The notes under the pieces were generated by a model. That model was not told the origin of the DNA and searched no databases. It saw only the letters and a program-made list of their open reading frames with translations. A DNA stretch of 64,000 nucleotides from Corynebacterium jeikeium (GTDB taxonomy: Bacteria; Actinomycetota; Actinomycetes; Mycobacteriales; Mycobacteriaceae): NCBI RefSeq assembly GCF_000738175.1, contig NZ_JFCH01000054.1, positions 1 to 64,000 of the forward strand, read 5' to 3'. The number at the start of each line of letters is the position of its first letter. The first letter of the stretch is position 1. Shown one piece after another: positions 14,486 through 22,752 of this stretch. The translations under genes and the position numbers were made by a program.

Positions 14486-15835
14486 GTGTGCAGAGTGTTT
14501 AATCTTCCCGGCAATAGGAAGCGGGGTAGCAAGTCGTCGCAGGTAGAAGACATTTCTGCGGCGCCGCAGGAATCTGCGGAGGGGGCGGCTGAGCAGGCTG
14601 AGTTCGCCGAGCAGGCTGAGGCAGCCGAAGCCTCGCCAGCAGAATCCCCCAACCCCAACCAGGAGCTCATCGAACGCTGGGATCACCGCGCGGACCTCTC
14701 CTACCAGGCGGTTCACGAGCGCCACGCCAGCCGCCTCTGGGGTATCCCGCGCACCACGCTGGGAGTTATCGCCTGGCCGCCGACCACTCGCGACCGCATG
14801 TTCGTCCGCTGGCACTACTGGTGGCAAGCTCATTACATCGACAACCTCATCGATGCCGCCATCCGCCGCCCCACCCACTCCCGGATTTTCGCCATCCGCC
14901 GGCACCTCCGCGCCATGCGCATCCGCAATCTCCGCCCCCTGACCGCCAACCACTACTACGACGACAAAGCGTGGCTGGCTCTGGCCCTGCAGCGGGTGGC
15001 GAACACTCCGAAGATCCAGGCAAAACTCGGCACGCCCCGCGAGCTGGAACCCCTGGTGGAGAACATTTTCGAGGGCGTGGATAGCCTCACGGGTGTGCTG
15101 CCGTGGCGCACGCAGGAGACGTTCTACAACGTCCCCACCAACGGCCCCGCCGCCATCCTGGCCGCCCGCAATGGCGATATCGAGACGGCGGAGCGCCTGA
15201 TCGACTGGACCTTCGACAACCTCATCAACGAAGACGGCCTGGTTATGGACGGTATTCACATGCGGATGGCCGGCCCGGAGCCCGTCACGGCGGTGCATCC
15301 TTATTGTCAGGGTGTGATGCTCGGCGCTTGTGTGGAGCTCGCCCTCGCGCGCAGGCGTGCGGCTGGGGTGGAGGACCGCACGGTTTCAGATGTGGGCGTC
15401 AAAGAAATAACCCGCATCCATGGCCTGCTCCGCGCGATCGAGGTGCACCTTACCGACCGCGACGGTGCGATCAATGCGCGCACTGCGGGCGGTGATGGCG
15501 GACTGTTTAATGGCATTCTTGCGCGCTATCTTTCTCTTGTTGTTGAGTGCGTGCCGACGCCAGGTCGGCACGGCACGGAGGCGGTGGCCATAGCTCGGCG
15601 GATTGTGTTGGCGACAGCCGAGCAGGTGTGGCGCTTCCGCCTGGAGGTTGATGGGCTGCCGGTGTTCTCTGCCGATTGGTCGAAGGATGCGACGATGCCG
15701 CAGGCCGGTGGTCTGGTGGGCGCGACGATTGCGGGGGCGGTAGCGAGCTCCGATATTGCGGAGCGGGATCTATCCGTCCAGCTTTCCGGGTGGATGCTGA
15801 TGGAGGCGGCGGCGCGCACCATCGCGGCGGAGTGA
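14486..15835 (+). CDS. Glycoside hydrolase family 76-type protein
   Basis: A 449-residue protein with an acidic, Ala/Glu-rich N-terminus (about 20-55) followed by an alpha/alpha-barrel domain. GH76-type features are the paired aspartates in HYYDDKAWLALALQRV (about residue 158), LPWRTQETFYNVPTNGPAAILAAR and WTFDNLINEDGLVMDGI. Family members hydrolyse alpha-1,6-mannans; in corynebacteria this could concern lipomannan or arabinomannan turnover. No signal peptide is visible, which fits a cytoplasmic protein or an unrelated role. The M. tuberculosis neighbour of fba, Rv0365c, is of the same type. GTG 14486 or GTG 14495 may be the start; GTGAGGT lies upstream. Confidence 0.75.
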   Translation: MCRVFNLPGNRKRGSKSSQVEDISAAPQESAEGAAEQAEFAEQAEAAEASPAESPNPNQELIERWDHRADLSYQAVHERHASRLWGIPRTTLGVIAWPPTTRDRMFVRWHYWWQAHYIDNLIDAAIRRPTHSRIFAIRRHLRAMRIRNLRPLTANHYYDDKAWLALALQRVANTPKIQAKLGTPRELEPLVENIFEGVDSLTGVLPWRTQETFYNVPTNGPAAILAARNGDIETAERLIDWTFDNLINEDGLVMDGIHMRMAGPEPVTAVHPYCQGVMLGACVELALARRRAAGVEDRTVSDVGVKEITRIHGLLRAIEVHLTDRDGAINARTAGGDGGLFNGILARYLSLVVECVPTPGRHGTEAVAIARRIVLATAEQVWRFRLEVDGLPVFSADWSKDATMPQAGGLVGATIAGAVASSDIAERDLSVQLSGWMLMEAAARTIAAE

Positions 15836-16017
15836 CGCTCGAGTGGTGGGTGAGTAGCGAGAGACGGGTAGACGAGCGGCGGGGGATAGCGTGCAGAGAG
15901 GGCACGTGGGCATAAGGGGGAGTGCTCGCCGGAGTGACTGCACGGCGTTGAATTTGTGGGCATAATTGTGGGCGGAGACCTACCTGCCCTAGTTCAAGGA
16001 ATTGAAGGAGCATCGAA

Positions 16018-17052
16018 ATGCCTATTGCAACCCCCGACGTCTACCGCGACATGCTGGATAATGCGAAGGAGAACGGCTTCGCATACCCCGCCATCAACTG
16101 CACCTCTTCCGAGACCATCAATGCTGCTCTGAAGGGCTTTGCGGATGCGGAGTCCGACGGCATCATCCAGTTCTCCACCGGTGGCGCCCAGTTCGGTTCC
16201 GGCCTGGCTGTGAAGAACATGGTTGCAGGTGCGGAGGCTCTGGCTGCTTTTGCTCACCAGGCTGCTAAGCACTACGGCGTGAACGTTGCTCTGCACACCG
16301 ACCACTGCCAGAAGGAAGTTCTGGACGAGTACGTTCGCCCGCTGATGGAGATCTCCCGCAAGCGCGTGGAGGCCGGCGAGAACCCGCTGTTCCAGTCCCA
16401 CATGTGGGATGGCTCCGCTATCCCGATCGACGAGAACCTGGAGATCGCTAAGGATCTGCTGGCTGACGCGCAGAAGGCCAACATCATCCTCGAGGTGGAG
16501 ATCGGCGTTGTCGGTGGCGAGGAAGACGGCGTGGAGGCCAAGGCCGGCGCTAACCTGTACACCACCGAAGAGGACTTCGCTAAGACCGTTGATGCTCTGG
16601 GCACCGGCGAGCACGGCCGCTACCTGCTGGCCGCTACCTTCGGCAACGTCCACGGCGTGTACAAGCCGGGCAACGTGAAGCTGCGCCCGGAGGTTCTGGA
16701 CATGGGCCAGAAGGTTGCAGAGAAGAAGCTGGGACTTTCTGAGGGCTCCAACCCGTTCGACTTCGTCTTCCACGGCGGCTCCGGCTCCGAGAAGGAGAAG
16801 ATCGAGGAGGCCCTGCGTTACGGCGTGATCAAGATGAACGTGGATACGGACACCCAGTACGCCTTCACCAACCCGGTTGCCCGCCACATGTTCACCAACT
16901 TCGACGGTGTACTGAAGATCGACGGCGAGGTCGGCAACAAGAAGGTTTACGATCCGCGCTCCTACCTGAAGAAGGCTGAGGAGGCCATGTCCGTTTGCGT
17001 GGTGGAGGCCTGCAACGACCTGCACTCCGCTGGCACTTCCGTCGCTAAGTAG
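16018..17052 (+). CDS. fda: Class II fructose-1,6-bisphosphate aldolase
   Basis: Zinc-dependent cleavage of fructose-1,6-bisphosphate to dihydroxyacetone phosphate and glyceraldehyde 3-phosphate. 344 residues. The metal and substrate ligands are seen in ALHTDHCQKEVLD, EVEIGVVGGEEDGV, TFGNVHGVYKPG and FHGGSGSEKEKIEEALRYGVIKMNVDTDTQ. AAGGAG stands 8 nt before the ATG. CATAAT at 15961-15966 may be the -10 of its promoter. Codon use is strongly GC-biased, as expected for a highly expressed gene. Confidence 0.96.
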   Translation: MPIATPDVYRDMLDNAKENGFAYPAINCTSSETINAALKGFADAESDGIIQFSTGGAQFGSGLAVKNMVAGAEALAAFAHQAAKHYGVNVALHTDHCQKEVLDEYVRPLMEISRKRVEAGENPLFQSHMWDGSAIPIDENLEIAKDLLADAQKANIILEVEIGVVGGEEDGVEAKAGANLYTTEEDFAKTVDALGTGEHGRYLLAATFGNVHGVYKPGNVKLRPEVLDMGQKVAEKKLGLSEGSNPFDFVFHGGSGSEKEKIEEALRYGVIKMNVDTDTQYAFTNPVARHMFTNFDGVLKIDGEVGNKKVYDPRSYLKKAEEAMSVCVVEACNDLHSAGTSVAK

Positions 17053-17066
17053 GTTCCGCTAGCACG

Positions 17067-17594
17067 ATGGCAGAACAAATTCGTCACAGTCGAGACCTCT
17101 TCGGCGCGGAGCACCCGGAGGTGCGCCTACCGCAGGAGCTGGCAAGTTCTATTCCAGCGGAGGGTGCTGCCGGTGCCGGCGCGGCGCAGTCGCGGGAGTC
17201 GTTAGAGGCTGCGGTCTCGGGAAACCTGAAGGACTCCGGCGCATGGGCCGCCCTAGCCGAGGTGCTGCTGGCCGAAGGTCAGTCCGTGCAGGCCTACGCT
17301 TGCGCCCGCACCGGCTACCACCGTGGCCTGGATGCCCTGCGTGGCAATGGTTGGCGTGGCACCGGCCCGGTCCCATGGAACCACGAGCCGAACCAGGGTG
17401 TGCTGCGCGCCATCGGTGCGCTGGTGCAGACTGCTCGCGCGCTTGGCGAGGACGATGAGGTTGTGCGCTGCCTGAACCTGCTGCACGACTGCGACCCGGC
17501 GGCAGCCCCAGCCCTGGGGCTCGACGGCTCCGGCAAGAAGGCTGATTCCAAGCCAATTTCTGAACCCGGCGCCACCCCGCCCGCCGAGAGCTAA
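17067..17594 (+). CDS. DUF3151-family protein
   Basis: A 175-residue soluble protein with the conserved DUF3151 body (LKDSGAWAALAEVLLAEGQSVQAYACARTGYHRGLDALRGNGWRGTGPVPW and further on ALGEDDEVVRCLNLLHDCDP). The helical repeat-like region suggests a TPR-like fold, but no function is established. It lies 14 bp after fda; the homologous gene Rv0360c lies close to fba in M. tuberculosis. An Ala/Gly-rich insertion (AEGAAGAGAAQS) interrupts the N-terminal part. Confidence 0.8.
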   Translation: MAEQIRHSRDLFGAEHPEVRLPQELASSIPAEGAAGAGAAQSRESLEAAVSGNLKDSGAWAALAEVLLAEGQSVQAYACARTGYHRGLDALRGNGWRGTGPVPWNHEPNQGVLRAIGALVQTARALGEDDEVVRCLNLLHDCDPAAAPALGLDGSGKKADSKPISEPGATPPAES

Positions 17595-17611
17595 CCCGTG
17601 TCTGAACGGAA

Positions 17612-18556
17612 ATGAACAAACGCCGTTCTTTCTCTCTGCCGGCCCCCAGCCGCGGGGTGAACCGGAACCTCTGTATCGCCACGCTGGTTGTGGCGATATT
17701 TTGGATGTCCAGCATCCTCTGGCCCGCAGAGCCGACAGCCGGCTGGCCTTTCGTGGCCGAGATACAAGCCAGTGCCTGGGTTGCCGGGGTGCTCGCCGCG
17801 GCAGGTATTGGCATTCTCAGCTCAGTACGCCGCGCCGCCCTGTGCGCGGTGCTGGCCCTGCTAGCGGTCTTGATCGTCCCGCGTGTACCGGCGCCCAATT
17901 TTTCGGACGCCACCAACCCCACCCGCGTATTTTCCCTGAACACCTACTGGGGCAAGGCCGACGATAAGCGGATTGCGCGTGCGATCGACGAGCTCAAACC
18001 GGATGTCGTCTTCCTCCTGGAGACGAATGCGGAGGAAGTCGCCAGCGTGGCGGACAAGACCGGCTATCTCCCTATGACCCAGCCGCGACCTGGCAACGAT
18101 CGGGCGGATAATGTTGTGGCGCTCGTGTCGGCGTCATATAAAGAAGAAACAGGGGCGCACGGCAACATGGTCCGTGGGCTTACTCGCTTCCAGACTCCGC
18201 GCGTGAATGCGCCGCTGCACGGCAACAGCGAGTTCGTGGGCGTGCATGCGGTAGCGCCGGCGAAGGACGACCGCCCGGCGTGGGAGCGCGACCTAGCGAA
18301 CCTTAGCGAGTGGGCGAACTCCCGGCGCCACCTGGTGCTGGCCGGCGACTTCAACGCAACGCGCAGCCACCCGCGCTATCGCGACTTCGAGCTCAGCGAC
18401 TGCACGGGGCACCTGGCGCACACTCCAACGTGGCCGGCGGTGTTCCCGGTGATTCGGCTGGATCACATCATGACCACCGGCGAGTGCCTGGGTGGTGGTA
18501 CGAAGCGGATTCTGGGTACTGACCATCTGGCCGTGTGGGCGGACGTAACCACCTAA
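17612..18556 (+). CDS. Membrane-anchored endonuclease/exonuclease/phosphatase (EEP) family protein
   Basis: A 314-residue protein with three hydrophobic segments in the first 95 residues and an EEP domain after them. EEP signatures: VFSLNTYWG (metal Asn), DVVFLLET (metal Glu), LAGDFNATRSHPRYRD (Asp/Asn pair), RLDHIMT and GTDHLAVWAD (terminal Asp-His). These catalyse Mg-dependent phosphodiester cleavage of nucleic acids or phospholipid headgroups. The layout suggests a domain outside the membrane. The next gene begins 11 bp after the stop, with its -10 overlapping that stop. Confidence 0.8.
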   Translation: MNKRRSFSLPAPSRGVNRNLCIATLVVAIFWMSSILWPAEPTAGWPFVAEIQASAWVAGVLAAAGIGILSSVRRAALCAVLALLAVLIVPRVPAPNFSDATNPTRVFSLNTYWGKADDKRIARAIDELKPDVVFLLETNAEEVASVADKTGYLPMTQPRPGNDRADNVVALVSASYKEETGAHGNMVRGLTRFQTPRVNAPLHGNSEFVGVHAVAPAKDDRPAWERDLANLSEWANSRRHLVLAGDFNATRSHPRYRDFELSDCTGHLAHTPTWPAVFPVIRLDHIMTTGECLGGGTKRILGTDHLAVWADVTT

Positions 18557-18566
18557 ACTGGCGGGC
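18554..18566 (+). promoter_or_regulatory. Leaderless promoter overlapping the EEP gene stop
   Basis: TAAACT (18554-18559) contains the TAA stop of the EEP gene and is followed after 7 nt by the ATG at 18567. It is the same hexamer and arrangement as at 3994-4007. Confidence 0.5.
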
Positions 18567-19805
18567 ATGGCAGAACCACAACCGCGGCCCCGGACCGCGA
18601 AAGAAATGTGGGGCGAGCCGGCCAACCGCCTGCGCCCCGGAGTGCGCGCCGCAGCCCGGAACCTGCGCCGCATCGCGCCGGTGCAGGGTGCAATCCGCGT
18701 GCGCGAGGGGATAGTCTTCGCCATCCAGTGCGCTATCGGCGCGGGCCTGGCGCTGCTCATCGCGGAGCAGATTTTCGACCACCAGCAGGCTTTCTTCGCG
18801 CCCATCGCGGCGGTGCTGAGCCTGGGTGTGAGCGCCGGCAAGCGATTGCGGCGTGGCTTCGAGCTGGTGCTGGGCGCCTCCGTGGGTGTGGGTATCGGCG
18901 ACCTGGTGATCAGCAACATTGGTAGCGGATACTGGCAGGTCTCCGTGGTGGTGCTGTTCGCCATCATGGTGGCGACGTTCGTGGACAAGTCGGTCTCCGT
19001 GGCTTTCCAAGCCGCCAGTTCCGCGGTGCTGGTGGCGACGATCCTGCCGCCGGGGTCTTCCGGTTCGTGGGACCGCATGATCGATGCCCTGATCGGTGGC
19101 GTGATCGGCATCTTGGTGCTGGCGCTGGTGCCGAACTCGCCGCTGCGCCCGGCTAGGCGGGAGGTCTCCACGCTGATCTCGAAGGCTTCGCTGGTGCTGG
19201 ACGACGTGGCGCAGGGGATGGAGGAGCGCGACGCGGCGAAGATCACCAAGGCCCTGGAGATCGCCCGCGGCACCCAGACCTACGTGAATGCCATGCTGAC
19301 GAACGTCGTCGGCGGGTCAGAGGTCGTGGCCGTCTCGCCGATTTACTGGACGGCCCGGCGGCATGCGAAGTCGATGAACCGCATCCTGGTGCCCGTGGAT
19401 AACGTGATGCGCAATACGCGCGTGTTGGCGCGCCGGGCGGAGATCATGATGCTGGACGAGGTCGAGCCGCCGGAGGAGATGATCGAGCTGATGCGCGGCA
19501 TCTCTAACGAGCTGGGCCAGCTGGGTGCGTTGTTCGCCGAGGGCGGTACGCGCGGCACCCGCGATGAGGCGGTGGAGATCCCGGAGATCGTGCGAGCCCT
19601 GCAGAAACTCGCCGCGGAGGCGGACCTGGCCATCGCGGAGGGTACAGGTTTGTCGGGCACGGTGGTGTTGGCGCAGTGCCGCTCGATTATTGTTGACGCC
19701 CTGCAGGTCTGCGGCTATTCGCGTGAGTCGGCTATGGCGTTTCTGCGGCCGACGGTGGACAGGCCGTGGCAGCCGCCGGAGGTGTGGGACGAGCTGGGGG
19801 AATAG
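18567..19805 (+). CDS. FUSC-type membrane protein
   Basis: A 412-residue protein with a cluster of about six membrane segments between residues 45 and 190 (GIVFAIQCAIGAGLALLIAEQ, AFFAPIAAVLSLGVSAGKRLRRG, VLVATILPPGSSGSWDRMIDALIGGVIGILVL) and a long cytoplasmic helical C-terminal part. This matches FUSC / aromatic-acid-exporter-like families (fusaric acid resistance superfamily), proposed to export aromatic or amphipathic acids. The substrate is unknown. A leaderless-type start is likely. Confidence 0.75.
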   Translation: MAEPQPRPRTAKEMWGEPANRLRPGVRAAARNLRRIAPVQGAIRVREGIVFAIQCAIGAGLALLIAEQIFDHQQAFFAPIAAVLSLGVSAGKRLRRGFELVLGASVGVGIGDLVISNIGSGYWQVSVVVLFAIMVATFVDKSVSVAFQAASSAVLVATILPPGSSGSWDRMIDALIGGVIGILVLALVPNSPLRPARREVSTLISKASLVLDDVAQGMEERDAAKITKALEIARGTQTYVNAMLTNVVGGSEVVAVSPIYWTARRHAKSMNRILVPVDNVMRNTRVLARRAEIMMLDEVEPPEEMIELMRGISNELGQLGALFAEGGTRGTRDEAVEIPEIVRALQKLAAEADLAIAEGTGLSGTVVLAQCRSIIVDALQVCGYSRESAMAFLRPTVDRPWQPPEVWDELGE

Positions 19806-19859
19806 GCGGGGCTACGAGTGGAACCTTAAGAGGGGCGATAGTAGATTCTTAGAGAAGTA

Positions 19860-19892
19860 GGGGAATTGTTCCCCACAACGACTTAATGTCGT
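19860..19892. promoter_or_regulatory. Two adjacent palindromes upstream of the surface-protein gene
   Basis: GGGGAATTGTTCCCC (19860-19874) is a perfect palindrome around a 3-nt centre, and ACGACTTAATGTCGT (19878-19892) is a second, with 5-bp arms. Both lie 26-58 bp ahead of the ATG at 19918. They could be operators or a short terminator-like structure; TTAATG in the second could serve as a -10. Confidence 0.4.
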
Positions 19893-19917
19893 CTCGCTCT
19901 ACTTTGAGGTATCTCTT

Positions 19918-21657
19918 ATGATGTTTCTTCGCTCCCGCCGCACCATGACTGCTGTTGCGGCTGCATCTAGCCTGGTGCTGACCGCCACGGCTGTCCCTAA
20001 CTCCCCATTCTCCCCGGTAGCTGCGCAGGCCGCCACGGCCAACAAGACGCAGGACACGAACCTGCCGCTGCATTGTAGCCTCAATGCTGGAGGAAACAGG
20101 GTTAAAAAGACCATGGACTTCACTGGAAAAATGCAGGTAGAGATGCCGGGCAAGGTTGATTCCGGCGAGGTTTTCGAGGCAACTATCAGTATGGATTCGC
20201 TTCAAGTGCAGGACCCATATATTGGTAGGTTGGAAGGGGCTCCAACGTTCGAAGCTGCTAAAACGACGGCTAACAAGGTTCGTTTCGCTGTGAAGGGTGA
20301 CGTTGAGCTGGTTGCCTCCAACCTTCCTGCCACGCTTAAGAATGGTGTCTTGACCGCAGAGAAGATGATGCAGCCGAGTCGAACGGATGACACAGTAACA
20401 CTCGCCCTCACTCCGTTGAAGGTCAAGCTGAAGGCGAAAAAAGCCGGCAAGGTTGAGATTCAGACTCCTAGGGCGGACGAGACACTTGACACGAAGAATC
20501 GTGTGAAGTCCACCAACATGTTCTACGGTGAGGGGGCGGCCGGAGAGATTACGTTGCCGTTCATCGGCAAAAAGGGGGTCGGTCTCTACGTCGCTTGCCG
20601 GACGGAAGAATACAAGACGCTGGGTGTGGCTCAGGTAGGCAAAGACGCTGAAGTCAATCAACCCAAATATGACCTCATCGAGGTTAAGCAGACGGATACC
20701 GCTACCTCGAAGAACACTGCGCAGGCGCCGGCTGGCACCACCTACGCCAAGAAGGGTAACGCTCCGGAGTGGGCAACTGTCGCTGAGGACGGCACCATCA
20801 CCGTCAATCCTGGCCTGGATGTGGAGCCCGGCGAGTACGAGGTCCCGGTCGTTGTCACCTACCCGGACTCTTCTATCGACAACGCCGTTGTAAACGTGAC
20901 GGTAAAGGAGAAGGAGAAGTCTCTTGCGGAGCAGCACGATCCGCAGTTCGGCGAGACCACTGTCGAGCAAGAAGGCGCCGCCACCATCCCTGCCCCGGAG
21001 GGGCTGCCGGAGGGGACGAAGTTCGCCCTGGCTGAGGGCGCTCCGGAGTGGGCGTCCATCGACGACAAGGGCGCTGTCCAACTGAATCCGGGCGGCGAGG
21101 TTGATGCGAAGGACTACACGGTCCCGGTTACCGTCACCTACCCCGATGGCACTATCGACAATGCCGAGCTGAAGATCACGGTCACGGAGCGCGCGATCAA
21201 CGAGATCCACGATCCGACCTACTCGGACGTGACGGTGAAGCAGGGTGACGAAGTGACTGCTCCGGCTCCGACTGATGTGGCTGAGGGTGCGACCTTCGAG
21301 GCTGGCGAGGGTGCTCCGGAGTGGGTCACCGTCAACCCGGACGGCACCGTCACCCTGAAGCCGAGCAAGGATGTTAAGCCGGGCGACTACGACGTCCCGG
21401 TTGTCATCACCTACCCGGATGGATCGACCACCACCACGACGCTGAAGGTGACCATCAAGGAGCAGGACAAGCAGAATGACAACACCGGCAGCACCGGTTC
21501 CGGCGATGGCCTGTTCGGCTCCTTGGAGGGCTCCAGCAACATCACCGGTTCCAGCCCATTCGGTACGTTCCTCGCGGCCCTGTTCGGAACGATTGCCATC
21601 GGCGCAGGGCTGTTCGGCCTGTACAACTGGGCCCGCGACCACGGCTACGTCCGCTAA
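19918..21657 (+). CDS. Secreted, membrane-anchored YPDG-repeat surface protein
   Basis: A 579-residue protein: signal peptide (about 1-40, cleavage after AQAATA likely), a unique N-terminal domain of about 200 residues, and three tandem repeats of about 85-95 residues (starting near 230, 340 and 430). Each repeat carries GAPEWATV / DGTITVNP / GEYEVPVVVTYPD, the Rib/YPDG family signature of Ig-like surface repeats. After a Ser/Gly/Asn-rich linker comes a C-terminal membrane helix (FLAALFGTIAIGAGLFGLYNW). No LPxTG sorting motif is seen, so it is held by the helix. An extracellular stalk or adhesive role is expected. TTGAGG stands about 10 nt before the ATG pair (19918, 19921). Confidence 0.8.
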   Translation: MMFLRSRRTMTAVAAASSLVLTATAVPNSPFSPVAAQAATANKTQDTNLPLHCSLNAGGNRVKKTMDFTGKMQVEMPGKVDSGEVFEATISMDSLQVQDPYIGRLEGAPTFEAAKTTANKVRFAVKGDVELVASNLPATLKNGVLTAEKMMQPSRTDDTVTLALTPLKVKLKAKKAGKVEIQTPRADETLDTKNRVKSTNMFYGEGAAGEITLPFIGKKGVGLYVACRTEEYKTLGVAQVGKDAEVNQPKYDLIEVKQTDTATSKNTAQAPAGTTYAKKGNAPEWATVAEDGTITVNPGLDVEPGEYEVPVVVTYPDSSIDNAVVNVTVKEKEKSLAEQHDPQFGETTVEQEGAATIPAPEGLPEGTKFALAEGAPEWASIDDKGAVQLNPGGEVDAKDYTVPVTVTYPDGTIDNAELKITVTERAINEIHDPTYSDVTVKQGDEVTAPAPTDVAEGATFEAGEGAPEWVTVNPDGTVTLKPSKDVKPGDYDVPVVITYPDGSTTTTTLKVTIKEQDKQNDNTGSTGSGDGLFGSLEGSSNITGSSPFGTFLAALFGTIAIGAGLFGLYNWARDHGYVR

Positions 21658-21669
21658 CCGCGGGCGCGT

Positions 21670-22572
21670 TTAATTGCGCACGAACTGTCCATCCCGCAGG
21701 TGGCGGTAAAACGTCACCGACTTCAGCGGGCGGGGATGGCGCACCCCATCACGGGTAACCGCCAGATCCACCCCACCGGCCTGTAAGGCCCGCCCCCGCA
21801 GCACCGTCGGAGAGACGGTACTGCGGGGCTTCTTTATGCGCCCAAACCAGCCCTTGCGGGGTAGCGGAGGCCGCTGCACCGCAGCCAACCCCGGCGCATC
21901 CGGTGTGGGGACCAATCGCACACCATTGTTGAAATCGCTGGTGCCCGCCTTGTTCTGCTCGTACAGAACCTCGGAATCGACGATCACCTCGCCGATCATC
22001 TCCGTCGCATTTTCGGATGCACTCGCCGAGCTTGCCATGCCTTCTGAATCCGCCGAGCCAGCCGAGCTAACCGGCCCGGTGACCTCCGCCGCTCCCAACG
22101 TCACCACGCCATGGTCGTCGCGAATCACCGGAGTCGGCACAGCCGGGGAAGCCAGCGCGAAGGTGAGGTGCTCGGCGGGGGAGAAGGTGGCGTCCAGACC
22201 CCACGAAAGAGCAACCGCCGAAGAACCAGAAGGGATAAAACCGACCTCGACCCATAGGGCATCAATCCGCATCAACTTAGAGACAACGGCGGCCAGGGCA
22301 GCGTCGCTACCTTGCACGATCACGCGCACGCGCTCGCTGAACTCGTGCGGATCCGGCTGCGGGGCGCCCAAGTGGGGAGCGTCGGGGCGCTGCATCATCT
22401 CCTCCAGCGACGGGGTGGAACCCACCACGAACCGCTCCAGATCATCCAGGAAACGCAGCTCCTTGCGCTTCGGCACAGCGGACAGATCGAGGCACTCCAC
22501 GGCCTCGCCCGGCAGTACAGGATCGCGCAGCCGATCGCTGGCGGGAACATCGCAACGCAACATAAACAACAT
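21670..22572 (-). CDS. Rv0358-like conserved protein, unknown function
   Basis: A soluble protein of about 300 residues. The N-terminal half (MLRCDVPASDRLRDPVLPGEAVECLDLSA ... ALWVEVGFIPSGSSAVALSWGLDATF) looks globular. The middle is Ser/Ala/Glu-rich (GSADSEGMASSASASENA), and the C-terminus is basic with a PRPLKSVTFYRHLRDGQFVRN end. It lies next to and divergent from purA, the position of Rv0358 beside purA in M. tuberculosis. TATGGT 8 nt before ATG 22572 supports a leaderless start there rather than the longer frame to 22602. I cannot assign a function. Confidence 0.65.
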   Translation of the reverse strand: MLFMLRCDVPASDRLRDPVLPGEAVECLDLSAVPKRKELRFLDDLERFVVGSTPSLEEMMQRPDAPHLGAPQPDPHEFSERVRVIVQGSDAALAAVVSKLMRIDALWVEVGFIPSGSSAVALSWGLDATFSPAEHLTFALASPAVPTPVIRDDHGVVTLGAAEVTGPVSSAGSADSEGMASSASASENATEMIGEVIVDSEVLYEQNKAGTSDFNNGVRLVPTPDAPGLAAVQRPPLPRKGWFGRIKKPRSTVSPTVLRGRALQAGGVDLAVTRDGVRHPRPLKSVTFYRHLRDGQFVRN

Positions 22573-22586
22573 AGAAACCCACCATA
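22573..22586 (-). promoter_or_regulatory. Leaderless promoter of the Rv0358-like gene
   Basis: On the minus strand TATGGT (plus 22581-22586) is followed after 8 nt by the ATG at 22572, with no ribosome-binding site. Confidence 0.5.
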
Positions 22587-22613
22587 GCCGTGCCACAAGC
22601 ACCGGCGAGGTAC

Positions 22614-22752
22614 TAGAATGGAGAAACGTCTAGGTGCCCCGCCCGGTTTCTAACTGAAGCTACAGCAGCGACAGAAGATGCAGTAAATGCATGGCGCGGG
22701 GCTACACCCATGAGTACAGAAGTACCAACGCAGAGGACGTGTTTTAGTTTCC
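22614..22752 (+). promoter_or_regulatory. purA promoter and possibly structured leader
   Basis: TAGAAT at 22614-22619 is the likely -10, giving a leader of about 125 nt before purA. Within it GCCCCGC (22634-22640) can pair with GCGGGGC (22696-22702), enclosing a smaller hairpin ATGCA-GTAAA-TGCAT. No known riboswitch consensus was recognised. The ribosome-binding site is weak, as the nearest purine run lies about 13 nt from the ATG. Confidence 0.4.

Noticed and set aside
19849..21642. 597-codon open frame antisense to the YPDG surface protein
   Set aside because: It lies fully opposite a gene with signal peptide, repeats and anchor; the antisense product only reflects the repeats in reverse.
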